From NCBI RefSeq assembly GCF_030863805.1, contig NZ_CP132957.1, positions 2,542,001 to 2,606,000 on the forward strand: DNA of 64,000 nucleotides. Direction: 5' to 3'. The translations under genes were made by a program, and so were the position numbers. Shown here piece after piece: positions 33,753 to 44,613 of the stretch. The notes below the pieces were generated by a model. It ran no database searches and was not told where the DNA came from. It saw only the letters and a list, made by a program, of their open reading frames with translations. Source of the DNA: Kineothrix sp. MB12-C1. GTDB taxonomy: Bacteria; Bacillota; Clostridia; Lachnospirales; Lachnospiraceae. How positions within the stretch are numbered: the first letter of the stretch is position 1; every line of letters begins with the position of its first letter.

Positions 33753-34841
33753 ATGATTTCAAATCAAATACTACAAAACACAATTGAGGGTCTTAAAGCA
33801 ATTACCAGAGTGGAATTATGTGTAATGGACGTGGATGGCAAGGAGATTGCATCTACAACTGCAGGAATGGAAAGCTGCAGTGCACCGTCTGTTGAATTTG
33901 CCTCTTCACCGGCGGATTCACAGGAGATACAAGGGTATCAATATTTTAAAATTTTTGATGAGCAGCAGCTCGAATATATCTTAATTGCCGGAGGCGCGGG
34001 TGAAGATGTATATATGGTTGGCAAGATGGTGGCTTTCCAGATACAGGGGCTTTTAATCGCTTATAAGGAGCGCTTCGATAAGGATAACTTCATTAAGAAC
34101 CTTTTACTGGACAACTTGCTTTTGGTGGATATTTATAGCCGTGCGAAAAAGCTTCATATCCAGGCAGATGGTAAGAGAGTTGTTATGATTATCGAGACGG
34201 AGAACGGAAAAGACAGCAATGTTCTGGAACTGATGAGAACATATTTTGGAAATAATAGCAAAGATTTCATTACCGCAGTCGATGAAAATAATGTTATAGT
34301 AGTAAAGGACTTATCGGAAGGGGATAGTAGCAAGGAAATCGATAAGACGGCCAGACATGCGGAAAGTTATTTGGTGAAAGAAGGAATGAATAACATTAGG
34401 ATCTCATATGGTACTACAGTCAATGAGATTAAAGAGGTGAGCCGCTCTTACAAGGAAGCGAAGATGGCGCTGGATGTAGGTAAGATATTCTTTAATGAAA
34501 GGGATATTATTGCTTATAGTGAACTTGGAATCGGCCGCTTGATTTATCAGCTTCCTATTCCTCTTTGCAAGATGTTTATTAAAGAGATTTTTGGAGGGAA
34601 GAGTCCGGATGATTTCGATGAAGAAACTCTTACTACCATTAATAAGTTCTTTGAGAACAGCTTGAATGTGTCGGAGACATCGAGACAGCTGTTCATTCAT
34701 AGGAATACACTTGTTTACCGATTGGACAAGCTGCAAAAGAGTACAGGGCTGGATCTGCGTGTCTTTGAGGATGCGATTACCTTCAAGATTGCGCTTATGG
34801 TCGTGAAGTATATGAAATATATGGAAACTTTTGAATATTGA
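33753..34841 (+). CDS. CdaR/PucR-type helix-turn-helix transcriptional regulator
   Basis: 362 residues. N-terminal sensor-like domain (about 1-110, ELCVMDVDGKEIAST), a central GGDEF-like fold region, and a C-terminal PucR/CdaR HTH (LNVSETSRQLFIHRNTLVYRLDKLQKSTGLD, about 307-337). Such proteins sense sugar diacids or other metabolites; the ligand here is unknown. It precedes ftsE by 39 nt, so it might be co-transcribed with the division genes. AAGGAGTGGGG ribosome site. Confidence 0.85.
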   Translation: MISNQILQNTIEGLKAITRVELCVMDVDGKEIASTTAGMESCSAPSVEFASSPADSQEIQGYQYFKIFDEQQLEYILIAGGAGEDVYMVGKMVAFQIQGLLIAYKERFDKDNFIKNLLLDNLLLVDIYSRAKKLHIQADGKRVVMIIETENGKDSNVLELMRTYFGNNSKDFITAVDENNVIVVKDLSEGDSSKEIDKTARHAESYLVKEGMNNIRISYGTTVNEIKEVSRSYKEAKMALDVGKIFFNERDIIAYSELGIGRLIYQLPIPLCKMFIKEIFGGKSPDDFDEETLTTINKFFENSLNVSETSRQLFIHRNTLVYRLDKLQKSTGLDLRVFEDAITFKIALMVVKYMKYMETFEY

Positions 34842-34880
34842 TATTACTACGGGATAAAATAATTAGGTGGGTGAATAACT

Positions 34881-35627
34881 TTGGTGGATAAAGAAAGAAA
34901 AAGACGAAGAGGGAAGAAACAGGCTGACCTTGGGAATGAAATTATTACTCTTGAAAATATCAGCAAGGCATATGCGACAGGCGCGCCGGCATTAAATGGC
35001 GTCACCTTACATATTAATAGAGGAGAGTTCGTTTTTATTGTAGGTGATAGTGGTTCTGGGAAATCTACTCTGATTAAGCTTCTTCTTAGGGAACTGACAC
35101 CGACTTCGGGGAATATTAATGTGATGGGATATGATCTTGTGAAGGTCAGACATAGGAAAATCCCCAAGTTCAGAAGAAATCTTGGTATTGTTTTTCAGGA
35201 TTTCAGACTGTTAAAAGATAGGAATGTATACGAAAATGTAGCGTTTGCACAGCGTATTATTCAGGTATCCAATAAAGATATAAAAAGAAATGTACCGAGT
35301 ATTCTTGCAATGGTAGGGCTTGCAGGAAAATATAAGGCGAAGCCAAGACAGCTTTCAGGAGGAGAGCAACAGAGAGTTGCTCTGGCGAGAGCGCTTGTGA
35401 ATAAGCCGACGATACTGCTTGCCGATGAACCCACCGGTAATCTGGATCCTAAGAATTCATGGGAGATTATGAAGCTTCTGGAACAGATTAATGAGAATGG
35501 AACAACAGTTATTGTTGTAACACACAATAGAGAAATCGTGAATTCCATGCAGAAAAGAGTTATTACAATGAAGAGAGGAATCATTGTAAGCGACGAAGAA
35601 AAAGGTGGTTATATCGATGAGAATTAA
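34881..35627 (+). CDS. ftsE: Cell division ATP-binding protein FtsE
   Basis: ABC ATPase, about 248 residues. Walker A GDSGSGKS, Q-loop FQDFRLL, signature LSGGEQQR, Walker B ILLADEPTGNLD, and switch His in VVTHNRE. An extra basic N-terminus (KERKRRRGKK) precedes the usual start. TTG 34881 or GTG 34884 is the start, with AGGTGGGTG upstream. Works with FtsX to activate the wall hydrolase encoded two genes on. Confidence 0.93.
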   Translation: MVDKERKRRRGKKQADLGNEIITLENISKAYATGAPALNGVTLHINRGEFVFIVGDSGSGKSTLIKLLLRELTPTSGNINVMGYDLVKVRHRKIPKFRRNLGIVFQDFRLLKDRNVYENVAFAQRIIQVSNKDIKRNVPSILAMVGLAGKYKAKPRQLSGGEQQRVALARALVNKPTILLADEPTGNLDPKNSWEIMKLLEQINENGTTVIVVTHNREIVNSMQKRVITMKRGIIVSDEEKGGYIDEN

Positions 35628-36513
35628 TACGTTTTTTTATACGATTGGACAGGGATTTCGCAATATCATAAGAAACAAATGGTTTTCTTTGGCATCCATT
35701 GCGACTATTGGTGCATGTCTGTTTCTTTTTGGCCTGTTTTATGCAATCATTACTAATTTCCAGCATATTGTGAAGACGGCGGAGGAAGGCGTATCTGTAA
35801 CCGTATTTTTTGAAGAGGGAATTGATGATGCGAAAGTATCCGCAATTGGTGATATGATTTCGAAAAGAGTAGAAGTTGCCAATCTCGAGTTCGTTTCGGC
35901 AGAAGATGCCTGGGAAAGCTTCAAAGAAGATTATTTGGGAGAATATGCAGATGGATTTACGGAGAATCCGCTGGAGAACTCTTCTCATTATGAGATTTAT
36001 TTAAATGATGTTTCTCTCCAGCCGGCTCTTGTCACTTACCTCGAATCGGTAGAGGGAATACGGAGAATTAATAAATCTGAGATAACGGCTACGACTTTAA
36101 GCGGGATCAATGCGTTAATTGCTTATGTTTCCATTGGAATTATCGGTATTCTTTTTGCGGTATCTATATTCCTTATCAGCAATACAGTAACGATAGGAAT
36201 TTCCGTTAGAAAAGAAGAGATTAACATCATGAAATATATAGGAGCGACTGACTTTTTTGTTCGATCTCCTTTTGTCATTGAGGGAATGCTAATTGGCATA
36301 ATCGGTTCTCTCATCCCACTCGGGTTAATATATTTCATATACAACAATATCATTGTTTATGTGGCAGAGCGATTTGCTATGTTGTCACAACTTTTGAACT
36401 TTTTACCGGTAGAGGTGATTTTCAATACACTGGCTCCTGTATCTGTTCTGATGGGTGTCGGTATCGGCTTTCTAGGAAGTATCGCAACTGTCAGAAAACA
36501 CTTAAGAGTATAG
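35617..36513 (+). CDS. ftsX: Cell division permease FtsX
   Basis: 298 residues with four membrane segments (about 20-45 and three in the C-terminal half) and an extracellular loop of about 120 residues after the first segment. C-terminal FtsX-like domain with VRKEEINIMKYIGATDFFVRSPFVIEG. Start ATG 35617 overlaps ftsE by 11 nt and has AAAGGTGG; GTG 35605 is an alternative. Transmits FtsE ATP hydrolysis to the extracellular hydrolase. Confidence 0.93.
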   Translation: MRINTFFYTIGQGFRNIIRNKWFSLASIATIGACLFLFGLFYAIITNFQHIVKTAEEGVSVTVFFEEGIDDAKVSAIGDMISKRVEVANLEFVSAEDAWESFKEDYLGEYADGFTENPLENSSHYEIYLNDVSLQPALVTYLESVEGIRRINKSEITATTLSGINALIAYVSIGIIGILFAVSIFLISNTVTIGISVRKEEINIMKYIGATDFFVRSPFVIEGMLIGIIGSLIPLGLIYFIYNNIIVYVAERFAMLSQLLNFLPVEVIFNTLAPVSVLMGVGIGFLGSIATVRKHLRV

Positions 36514-36525
36514 GGAATATTGACT

Positions 36526-37755
36526 ATGAAACAGTGGAAGAGGATGCTGTGCGCTTTGCTTTGCATTTTATTAGCTGCTCTGGTGGTTCCGGCCGTATGG
36601 CCCGGACCGATGGGAGTGAAGGCTTCCGAGCTTACAAATGAGGCGATTAAGCAGAAGGAAGATGAAATCGAAAGTGCGCGGCAACTGAAAAAAGAACTGC
36701 AATCGAACCTTACGAATGTTAAGAAGATAAAGGAAGAGTTGGAAGCATCGAAAAATAATCTTACTGCTTATGTGACAAAACTGGATGGAGAACTTACTAC
36801 TGTTCAGAGTAAAATAGCTGATTTAATGGAGAAAATAGCAGAAAAAGAAGAAGAAATTGCACTGACCGAGGAAGAGCTTACAGCAGCGATTGCAGATCAG
36901 GAGAATCAATACGAAGCCATGAAAAAGAGGATTAAATTCATGTATGAGAAAGGTGATAACCTATACATGGAGCTGCTTTTTTCTTCCTCTACTTTTGGCG
37001 AAATGTTAAATAAAGCGGAGTACATCGAATTGCTTTCCTCTTATGACCGCAAGATGCTGGATGATTATGTGGCTACGAGGAAGCTGATTGAATTGTATAA
37101 AGAGCAATTAGAGGAAGATAGAGAGTATCTGGAGGAAGCCAAAGCCGGTGTAGAGAAGGAAGAGGCGTCACTTAATGCTTTAATTAATGAGAAACAGCAG
37201 ACGATAACAGCAGTATCCACGGATATTACGAATAAAGAAGCGGCTATTGCCGAATATGAAGCAGATATTGCAGATCAAAATGCAACGATTGCCGCTTTGG
37301 AAAAGGTAGTGGCGGAGGAGAAGGCAAGGCTTGCGGAAGAGAATGGAATAAAGTACGATGGCGGTATGTTTTCATGGCCGGCACCTTCCTATTCAAGGAT
37401 AAGCGATGATTACGGCAATCGAATTCATCCTATTCTGGGAGTTCCTCAATTTCATAACGGGGTAGATATGGCTGCACCCGGAGGTTCCGCGATTGTGGCA
37501 GCCTATGATGGGAATGTAGTAGCATCCGATTATAGCGGTTCTATGGGAAATTATATTATGATAGATCACGGTGATGGGCTATATACGATTTACATGCATG
37601 CTTCTGCACTCTATGCTTCAAAGGGGGATTTCGTAACGAAGGGACAAAAGATTGCTGCGGTCGGTTCCACCGGCCGTTCGACCGGCAACCATCTCCATTT
37701 CAGCGTGCGTTTGAATGGAAGCTATGTTTCGCCTTGGAATTACTTAAGTAAGTAA
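36526..37755 (+). CDS. EnvC/PcsB-type murein hydrolase activator, M23 family
   Basis: About 409 residues: signal peptide (LLCILLAALVVPAVW, mature after about KAS), long coiled coil (about 40-265) as in PcsB/EnvC partners of FtsX, and a C-terminal LytM/M23 domain. Zinc motifs are intact: HNGVDMAAP and GNHLHFSV, so it can be an active endopeptidase rather than only an activator. Follows ftsX by 12 nt, which supports FtsEX control of division-site wall cutting. Confidence 0.9.
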   Translation: MKQWKRMLCALLCILLAALVVPAVWPGPMGVKASELTNEAIKQKEDEIESARQLKKELQSNLTNVKKIKEELEASKNNLTAYVTKLDGELTTVQSKIADLMEKIAEKEEEIALTEEELTAAIADQENQYEAMKKRIKFMYEKGDNLYMELLFSSSTFGEMLNKAEYIELLSSYDRKMLDDYVATRKLIELYKEQLEEDREYLEEAKAGVEKEEASLNALINEKQQTITAVSTDITNKEAAIAEYEADIADQNATIAALEKVVAEEKARLAEENGIKYDGGMFSWPAPSYSRISDDYGNRIHPILGVPQFHNGVDMAAPGGSAIVAAYDGNVVASDYSGSMGNYIMIDHGDGLYTIYMHASALYASKGDFVTKGQKIAAVGSTGRSTGNHLHFSVRLNGSYVSPWNYLSK

Positions 37756-37759
37756 AATG

Positions 37760-37892
37760 GTAACTGTTCAGTACCTGCCCAGTTACGAGCAAAAATCCAT
37801 TTCAAATCACCTTCGGTGATGGGATTTTTACTTGTTATTCGATGTTATCGTACGGTCAGTGCAGTAAATGCGCAGACCTACTGAATAGTTAC
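37760..37892 (-). repeat. Dispersed repeat, full A-C-B form in reverse orientation
   Basis: Read on the minus strand: A (37892 down to about 37839), C hairpin (about 37833-37790) with the same CATCACC-GAA-GGTGAT core as at 1473-1508, then B (37786-37760). Starts 5 nt after the envC-like stop. In the forward direction the C module gives AAAAATCC...GGGATTTTT, which may act as a terminator. Confidence 0.75.
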
Positions 37893-37899
37893 GTAAAAT

Positions 37900-37932
37900 G
37901 TTACTATTCACGGCTTCGTCATGAACGGTAAC
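37900..37932 (+). repeat. Dispersed repeat, GTTACTATTCACGGC form
   Basis: 33 nt from GTTACTATTCACGGC to CATGAACGGTAAC; a near copy lies at 52714-52746. Ends 22 nt before the CtpA start. Confidence 0.7.
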
Positions 37933-37954
37933 AAAATAATTGGAGATGATGGAA

Positions 37955-39265
37955 ATGGAATATAACCTAAATAACGATTCAAACTCAAATTCAAAAGAGA
38001 AAAGAAAAAGGAACCCGGAAGGAAGGAAGCGGAGTGGTTTTCTTAGTGGTATTTTTACGGGTGTACTTCTCAGCCTTCTGATTGCGAGTTGTATCTTTAC
38101 GGTAAGACAGATTTATACGATTTATCAGCTAAGAGAAGCGAATGAAGTTTCCAATGCGGACCTGTCATCGCCGAAAGAAATCGTGAGTGACTTAACAATG
38201 TCGAAGCTTCGTGCTATTGAAGAGGCCATTTCCACCTACTATTATGAGGAAGATGTGGATACGCAGACTATGATAGATGGAATGTATGAAGGGGTTGTAG
38301 CTTCTCTCGGAGATCCTTATTCCACTTATTATACGGAAGCGGACGTGAAACAGCTTATGGAGCAGACGGAAGGAATTTACTACGGTATCGGTGCCTATGT
38401 AGGTATAGATGAAGAGACCGGGCTCGCATATATAAGCGGAGTTTTCGAAGGAACCCCGGCGCAGGAAGCAGGGCTTCGTGACGGAGATGTTATCTATAAG
38501 GTGGACGGAGAGGATATGGGGGAGCTGGAGCTTTCAGAAGTTGTGGCTAAAATCAAAGGTCTGGAAGGGACTACAGTGCATCTCACCATTTATAGAGAAG
38601 GGGAAAATGATTATCTGGAATTCGATATTGAGCGCAGGAAGATAGAAAGTCCTACGGTAAAATATGAGATGCATAACGGCAATATCGGTTATCTGCAGAT
38701 TACAGAATTCGATGACGTTACGCTGGATCAATTTACAGAAGCTTTGGCGGTATTGCGGGGACAGGGAATGCAAGGATTGGTTCTCGATCTGCGTTCGAAC
38801 CCCGGCGGTAATCTGAATACAGTGACGGAGATCGCCAGACAGATGCTTCCGAAAGGTTTAATTGTATATACAGAGGACAGAGAAGGAAATCGAACAGAAT
38901 ATTCCAGCGATGGAACGAAAGTATTCGACTTACCTCTTGTCGTGTTGATTAATGGGTATTCGGCCAGCGCATCGGAGATATTGGCAGGAGCCATCAAGGA
39001 TTATGATTTGGGCGAATTGGTGGGAACTACCACCTTTGGAAAAGGAATTGTCCAAAGAGTTTTATCCTTATCCGATGGAACAGCGCTTAAACTTACAGTG
39101 AGTACCTATTTTACCCCTAATGGCAATAACATTCACGGTATTGGTATTGAGCCTGATGAGGTGTATGAATTCGACGGCGACAGATATTATAATGATGGAT
39201 ATGATAATCAGTTGGAGCGGGCGAAGGAAATTATTACCGAGAAAATTTCTGCATCTGCATCATAA
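37955..39265 (+). CDS. S41 family C-terminal processing peptidase (CtpA-like)
   Basis: About 436 residues: one N-terminal membrane segment (GIFTGVLLSLLIASCIFTV), a PDZ domain (about 130-210, AYISGVFEGTPAQEAGLRDGDVI), and an S41 domain with catalytic Ser in GYSASASEILAGA and Lys in TTFGKGIVQ. Extracellular serine protease anchored in the membrane; often trims wall hydrolases, which fits its position after ftsEX-envC. ATG 37955 has GGAG nine bases upstream; TTG 37940 is open too. Confidence 0.9.
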   Translation: MEYNLNNDSNSNSKEKRKRNPEGRKRSGFLSGIFTGVLLSLLIASCIFTVRQIYTIYQLREANEVSNADLSSPKEIVSDLTMSKLRAIEEAISTYYYEEDVDTQTMIDGMYEGVVASLGDPYSTYYTEADVKQLMEQTEGIYYGIGAYVGIDEETGLAYISGVFEGTPAQEAGLRDGDVIYKVDGEDMGELELSEVVAKIKGLEGTTVHLTIYREGENDYLEFDIERRKIESPTVKYEMHNGNIGYLQITEFDDVTLDQFTEALAVLRGQGMQGLVLDLRSNPGGNLNTVTEIARQMLPKGLIVYTEDREGNRTEYSSDGTKVFDLPLVVLINGYSASASEILAGAIKDYDLGELVGTTTFGKGIVQRVLSLSDGTALKLTVSTYFTPNGNNIHGIGIEPDEVYEFDGDRYYNDGYDNQLERAKEIITEKISASAS

Positions 39266-39305
39266 GCTATAAAACTGTATAAAATAAAAATATAAACGTA
39301 AAAGA

Positions 39306-39345
39306 GTACAGAACAAATGTTCTAATTTGTTCTGTACTTTCATTA
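39306..39345 (+). terminator. Terminator hairpin containing a LexA-type box upstream of uvrB
   Basis: GTACAGAACAAAT-GTTCTA-ATTTGTTCTGTAC, a perfect 13-bp stem followed by TTTCATTATTTTTT. The left arm and loop contain GAACAAATGTTC (39311-39322), matching the Gram-positive LexA/DinR core GAAC-N4-GTTC. A -10-like TAGAAT follows at 39356-39361. Confidence 0.85.
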
Positions 39346-39407
39346 TTTTTTGTGGTAGAATAGAAAGCGGACAGATAACAGATAACTTTTCCGTGGAGGA
39401 GAATTCG

Positions 39408-41411
39408 ATGGATCATTTTCAATTAGTGTCGGAATATGCTCCTACCGGCGACCAGCCTCAGGCAATCGCTGAATTGGTAGAGGGATTTAAACAGGGCAAT
39501 CAATTCCAGACCTTGCTCGGTGTCACCGGTTCGGGCAAGACGTTTACGATGGCGAATATTATAGCGGCGCTGAATAAGCCCACTCTTATTATAGCCCACA
39601 ACAAAACATTAGCAGGGCAATTATATGGAGAATTCAAAGAATTTTTTCCGAATAATGCGGTGGAATATTTCGTATCCTACTATGACTATTATCAGCCGGA
39701 GGCTTATGTCCCTTCCTCCGACACTTATATTGCCAAAGATTCTTCTATTAATGAAGAAATAGACAAGCTGCGCTTATCCGCGACAGCATCTTTAACAGAG
39801 AGAAGAGACGTGGTTGTAGTGGCCAGCGTTTCCTGTATTTATGGTTTAGGTAGCCCCGATGATTATCAGGAGATGATCGTATCTCTACGTCCGGGAATGA
39901 CGAAGGATCGAGACCAAGTAATTCGGGAGCTGATCGAGATACAATATGACAGGAACGATATGGATCTTGCGAGAGGATGTTTTCGTGTACGGGGAGATTG
40001 CGTGGAGATTTACCCGGCACAAGGGGGCGATTATCTGATAAGGGTAGAGTTTTTCGGCGATGAGGTAGAGCGGATTGCTGAAACGGATCCCCTAACCGGG
40101 CAGGTTCATACAACTTTAGATCATATTGCTATTTTCCCGGCCTCTCATTACGTAGTATCTCCGGAGAAGATTGGTGATGCATGTAAGAATATAGAAGCGG
40201 AGCTGGAGGAGCGGGTGCGTTATTTTAAGGGAGAGGATAAGCTGCTTGAAGCCCAGCGCATCTCAGAACGTACCAACTTCGATATTGAAATGTTGAGGGA
40301 GACCGGATTCTGTTCCGGTATTGAGAACTATTCCAGACATTTGAATGGCATGGATGCAGGCGCCACCCCTCTTACGCTTATGGATTATTTTAAGGATGAT
40401 TATTTAATTATTATTGATGAGTCCCACATGACAGTTCCCCAGATAAGGGGGATGTTCGCAGGAGACCGTTCCCGTAAGACTACCTTGGTGGAGTACGGCT
40501 TCCGTCTTCCATCGGCGCTGGACAACCGTCCTCTTAATTTCGAGGAATTTGAGGGACATATTGATCAGCTTCTGTTCGTTTCTGCAACGCCCTCTGTTTA
40601 TGAGGGGGAACATGAACTTTTACGTTCAGAGCAGATTATTCGCCCTACAGGACTTTTAGATCCTGAGGTGGATGTACGTCCGGTGGAAGGGCAGATCGAT
40701 GACCTCATTTCAGAAGTGAAAAAGGAAGTGGAGAGAAAGAATAAGATTCTTGTCACTACGCTGACGAAGCGTATGGCAGAGGATTTAACTGATTATATGA
40801 AGGAAGTTGGTATTCGGGTGAAATACCTCCATTCCGATATCGATACGTTGGAACGGGCAGAAATCATTCGTGATATGCGTCTGGATGTTTTTGATGTATT
40901 GGTAGGAATTAACTTGCTGAGGGAAGGACTGGATATTCCTGAGATATCATTGGTAGCTATTTTGGATGCGGATAAGGAAGGTTTCCTTCGTTCTGCGACT
41001 TCCCTGATACAGACGATAGGGCGTGCGGCGAGAAATGCACAGGGGCATGTTATTATGTATGCGGATGTCATAACAGATTCTATGCGGGCTGCTCTTACGG
41101 AGACAGAGCGCCGTCGCGAGATTCAGCAGAAGTACAATGAAGAACATGGAATTACACCGCAGACTATTAAGAAAGCGGTAAGGGATTTAATCAGCATATC
41201 CAGGACGATTGCCAAAGAAGAGCTTAAATTCGAAAAAGATCCTGAATCCATGAACAGGAAGGAATTAGAGAAGTTAATCGGAGATATTCAGAAGAAAATG
41301 AAGCAGGCGGCTGCAGATTTGAATTTCGAAGCGGCAGCGGAGCTTCGCGATAAAATGGTAGAGCTGAAAAAACAATTGGCATCTTTAGATGATGAAGATA
41401 AAGGAAATTAA
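39408..41411 (+). CDS. uvrB: Excinuclease ABC subunit B
   Basis: 667 residues. Nucleotide excision repair helicase. Walker A GVTGSGKT, beta-hairpin [27 protein letters not shown] box, [24 protein letters not shown], and the C-terminal UVR domain ([29 protein letters not shown]) that binds UvrC/UvrA. Start ATG 39408 with GGAGGAG. LexA-type site upstream suggests SOS induction. Its TAA stop is formed by the start of a dispersed repeat. Confidence 0.96.
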   Translation: MDHFQLVSEYAPTGDQPQAIAELVEGFKQGNQFQTLLGVTGSGKTFTMANIIAALNKPTLIIAHNKTLAGQLYGEFKEFFPNNAVEYFVSYYDYYQPEAYVPSSDTYIAKDSSINEEIDKLRLSATASLTERRDVVVVASVSCIYGLGSPDDYQEMIVSLRPGMTKDRDQVIRELIEIQYDRNDMDLARGCFRVRGDCVEIYPAQGGDYLIRVEFFGDEVERIAETDPLTGQVHTTLDHIAIFPASHYVVSPEKIGDACKNIEAELEERVRYFKGEDKLLEAQRISERTNFDIEMLRETGFCSGIENYSRHLNGMDAGATPLTLMDYFKDDYLIIIDESHMTVPQIRGMFAGDRSRKTTLVEYGFRLPSALDNRPLNFEEFEGHIDQLLFVSATPSVYEGEHELLRSEQIIRPTGLLDPEVDVRPVEGQIDDLISEVKKEVERKNKILVTTLTKRMAEDLTDYMKEVGIRVKYLHSDIDTLERAEIIRDMRLDVFDVLVGINLLREGLDIPEISLVAILDADKEGFLRSATSLIQTIGRAARNAQGHVIMYADVITDSMRAALTETERRREIQQKYNEEHGITPQTIKKAVRDLISISRTIAKEELKFEKDPESMNRKELEKLIGDIQKKMKQAAADLNFEAAAELRDKMVELKKQLASLDDEDKGN

Positions 41412-41465
41412 TTATTTAATAGGTCTGCGCATTTACTGCGCTGACCATAAGAATACATGGAAAGA
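41409..41465 (+). repeat. Dispersed repeat, A form between uvrB and uvrA
   Basis: TAATTATTTAATAGGTCTGCGC hairpin copy; its first TAA is the uvrB stop codon. Ends 23 nt before uvrA. Confidence 0.72.
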
Positions 41466-41488
41466 AGCGATAGGGAGGCCTAACGGAG

Positions 41489-44398
41489 ATGGAAAGCGAG
41501 AATAAGAAAATGCTCCCCAGAAGGGAATATATTAAAATACGGGGAGCAAGTGAACATAACTTGAAAAATATAGATGTGGATATTCCCAGAAATGAGCTGG
41601 TAGTTTTAACGGGCTTATCCGGGTCGGGAAAGTCCTCTCTGGCATTCGATACAATTTATGCCGAAGGGCAGAGGAGATACATGGAATCCCTATCTTCCTA
41701 TGCAAGGCAGTTTCTCGGGCAGATGGAGAAGCCCAATGTGGAGAAGATAGAAGGACTTTCGCCTGCGATTTCTATCGATCAGAAATCGACGAACCGCAAC
41801 CCTCGTTCCACGGTGGGAACGGTTACGGAGATTTACGATTATTTTCGTTTGCTCTATGCGAGAATCGGTATTCCGCATTGTCCTTGCTGTGGAAAGGAAA
41901 TAAGAAAACAGACTGTGGATCAAATGACAGATCAGATTATGGGACTCCCGGAAGGAACGAGAATTCAACTTTTGGCGCCGGTGGTAAGAGGGCGTAAGGG
42001 CGAACATGCGAAAGTGTTCGACAGGGCTAAAAGAAGCGGATACGTGAGAGTGCGCGTGGACGGTAATTTATATGAACTGTCGGAAGAGATTAAACTGGAT
42101 AAGAATATAAAGCATAGTATTGAAGTAATTGTGGACAGGCTTGTTGTAAAGCCTGGAATTGAAAGGCGTTTGACTGATTCTATAGAAAATGTTTTGGAGT
42201 TGGCAGAGGGGCTTTTAGTTGTGGATGTTCTGGAGGGTGAGCCGATGAATTTCAGTCAGAGCTTTTCCTGCCCTGACTGTGGAGTGAGTATTAGTGAGAT
42301 AGAGCCAAGAAGTTTTTCCTTTAATAATCCTTTCGGTGCCTGCCCGGAATGTTTTGGACTCGGCTACAAGATGGAATTCGATGTGGATTTGATGATTCCG
42401 GATAAAAGCCTGAGTATCAAGCAGGGAGCGATTAAAGCGATGGGCTGGCAGTCCTGCAGCGATCCGGGAAGCTTTACAAATGCGGTATTGCAGGCGTTGT
42501 GCAGAGAGTATGGATTTGATCTGGATACGCCATATGAGAAGTATTCAGATAAAGTGAAGTATGTATTAATTCAAGGCACAGACGGTAAAGAGGTGAATGT
42601 GCATTATAAAGGTCATAGAGGAGAGGGTGTATATCCGGTGGCCTTCGAGGGTCTTGTTAAGAACATGGAACGTCGTTACCGTGAAACGGGATCTGAGACG
42701 ATGAAGCAGGAGTATGAGACCTTTATGAACATTACTCCCTGTAAGAAATGTAAGGGAATGAGACTTAAGGAAGAAGCCTTAGCAGTTACAGTCAGCGACA
42801 AGAATATTTATGAAATCACTTCTTTCTCCATCGGCAGTCTGCATCAGTTTCTAAGCGGAATGGAATTGACAAAACAGCAGGAGCTTATCGGTAAACAGGT
42901 ACTTAAGGAGATAAAAGCAAGAGTAGGATTTCTCATCGATGTAGGATTGGATTATCTCTCTCTTTCAAGAGCCACAGGAACACTTTCCGGAGGAGAGGCT
43001 CAAAGAATTCGCTTGGCAACGCAAATCGGCTCGGGACTTGTAGGTGTTTGCTATATTCTGGATGAGCCGAGCATCGGACTTCATCAACGTGACAACGATA
43101 AGCTGCTCAATACATTGCGCAATCTGAAGGATATGGGGAATACTCTTCTGGTAGTAGAGCATGATGAAGATACGATGATGGCAGCCGATTATATTGTGGA
43201 TATCGGGCCGGGTGCCGGTTCTCACGGTGGAAAAGTGGTGGCTTGCGGAAATGCGCAAGAGGTAATGGATACACCGGAATCGGTGACCGGACAGTATTTG
43301 AGCGGAAGAATACAAATACCCATTCCGGAGAAAAGAAGAGAACAAACGGGCGAACTATTTATTAAAAAGGCGCAGGAAAATAACTTAAAGGGTATTAACG
43401 TTAAGATTCCTTTGGGAGTGTTAACTTGTGTGACCGGCGTATCCGGATCGGGGAAAAGTTCTTTGGTCAATGAAATACTGTATAAACATTTGGCCAGGGA
43501 TTTGAATCGCGCGCGGACTATTCCGGGGAAACACGCCGGTATTGATGGCATCGATCAATTGGATAAGGTAATCGATATCGATCAGTCTCCGATTGGAAGG
43601 ACACCACGCTCTAATCCGGCTACCTATACCGGTGTTTTTGATCAGATTCGGGATTTGTTTGCAACCACCTCGGATGCCAAGGCGAAAGGATATAAAAAGG
43701 GTCGTTTCAGCTTCAACGTAAAGGGAGGAAGGTGTGAGGCCTGCAGCGGAGATGGAATCATTAAAATAGAGATGCACTTCCTCCCCGATGTCTATGTTCC
43801 TTGCGAGGTCTGTGGCGGTAAGCGATATAATCGAGAGACCCTGGAGGTAAAATATAAGGGAAAAAGCATCTATGATGTACTGGATATGACGGTAGAGGAA
43901 GCGGTAGGATTCTTCGAAAATGTACCTTCTATTCGTCGAAAAATAGAAACACTGAATGATGTAGGTCTATCTTATGTGAAACTTGGACAGCCCTCCACCA
44001 CATTGTCGGGAGGCGAGGCGCAGAGAATTAAGCTGGCTACTGAGTTGAGCAAAAGGAGTACCGGCAAGACCATTTACATTCTGGATGAGCCGACGACAGG
44101 GCTTCACTTTGCGGATGTTCATAAATTGACAGAAATATTGCATAAACTGGCAGACGGCGGCAATACAGTGGTGGTCATCGAGCATAATCTGGATGTGATT
44201 AAGACGGCAGACTATATTATAGACATAGGACCGGAGGGTGGAGATAAGGGAGGAACTGTTATTGCACAGGGAACTCCGGAAGAAATCTCGAAAAATGAGA
44301 AGTCCTACACAGGTTTTTATGTGAAAAAGATGTTGGAACGATATGAAAAGAATAAAAAACATCTTAAGGAATCGACAAAATCATCCGATATCATATAA
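41489..44398 (+). CDS. uvrA: Excinuclease ABC subunit A
   Basis: 969 residues, the damage-sensing ATPase. Two ABC modules with Walker [15 protein letters not shown] and [10 protein letters not shown], signatures [14 protein letters not shown] and [14 protein letters not shown], and zinc cysteines CPCCGKE, CPDCG...[14 protein letters not shown]...CEVCGG. GGGAGGCC upstream of ATG. Operon with uvrB across the repeat. Confidence 0.97.
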   Translation: MESENKKMLPRREYIKIRGASEHNLKNIDVDIPRNELVVLTGLSGSGKSSLAFDTIYAEGQRRYMESLSSYARQFLGQMEKPNVEKIEGLSPAISIDQKSTNRNPRSTVGTVTEIYDYFRLLYARIGIPHCPCCGKEIRKQTVDQMTDQIMGLPEGTRIQLLAPVVRGRKGEHAKVFDRAKRSGYVRVRVDGNLYELSEEIKLDKNIKHSIEVIVDRLVVKPGIERRLTDSIENVLELAEGLLVVDVLEGEPMNFSQSFSCPDCGVSISEIEPRSFSFNNPFGACPECFGLGYKMEFDVDLMIPDKSLSIKQGAIKAMGWQSCSDPGSFTNAVLQALCREYGFDLDTPYEKYSDKVKYVLIQGTDGKEVNVHYKGHRGEGVYPVAFEGLVKNMERRYRETGSETMKQEYETFMNITPCKKCKGMRLKEEALAVTVSDKNIYEITSFSIGSLHQFLSGMELTKQQELIGKQVLKEIKARVGFLIDVGLDYLSLSRATGTLSGGEAQRIRLATQIGSGLVGVCYILDEPSIGLHQRDNDKLLNTLRNLKDMGNTLLVVEHDEDTMMAADYIVDIGPGAGSHGGKVVACGNAQEVMDTPESVTGQYLSGRIQIPIPEKRREQTGELFIKKAQENNLKGINVKIPLGVLTCVTGVSGSGKSSLVNEILYKHLARDLNRARTIPGKHAGIDGIDQLDKVIDIDQSPIGRTPRSNPATYTGVFDQIRDLFATTSDAKAKGYKKGRFSFNVKGGRCEACSGDGIIKIEMHFLPDVYVPCEVCGGKRYNRETLEVKYKGKSIYDVLDMTVEEAVGFFENVPSIRRKIETLNDVGLSYVKLGQPSTTLSGGEAQRIKLATELSKRSTGKTIYILDEPTTGLHFADVHKLTEILHKLADGGNTVVVIEHNLDVIKTADYIIDIGPEGGDKGGTVIAQGTPEEISKNEKSYTGFYVKKMLERYEKNKKHLKESTKSSDII

Positions 44399-44419
44399 AA
44401 TATAACAAGCATGGATGCG

Positions 44420-44468
44420 GCAAATGAAGCGGAAGGAACCGCTTTCATTTGCTGTGTCTGATTTTTTT
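44420..44468 (+). terminator. Terminator after uvrA
   Basis: GCAAATGAAGCGG / CCGCTTTCATTTGC stem with one bulge, then TGTCTGATTTTTTT. The T-run lies eight bases beyond the stem. Confidence 0.75.
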
Positions 44469-44489
44469 ATAAAATTTTCGGAAACCCCT

Positions 44490-44517
44490 TTGAAAATCAT
44501 AATCTTTAAGGTATAAT
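44490..44517 (+). promoter_or_regulatory. Promoter of mbl
   Basis: TTGAAA, 16-bp spacer, TATAAT, about 95 nt before the mbl start. Confidence 0.7.
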
Positions 44518-44613
44518 AGCAATGTGTGTTTAGCTTTAGGATGTTTATAAAATTTATAAAAAATGAAGATAGATATTGAGCATAAGCGGATAAGAAGAAA
44601 GGGGTTCAAATAT

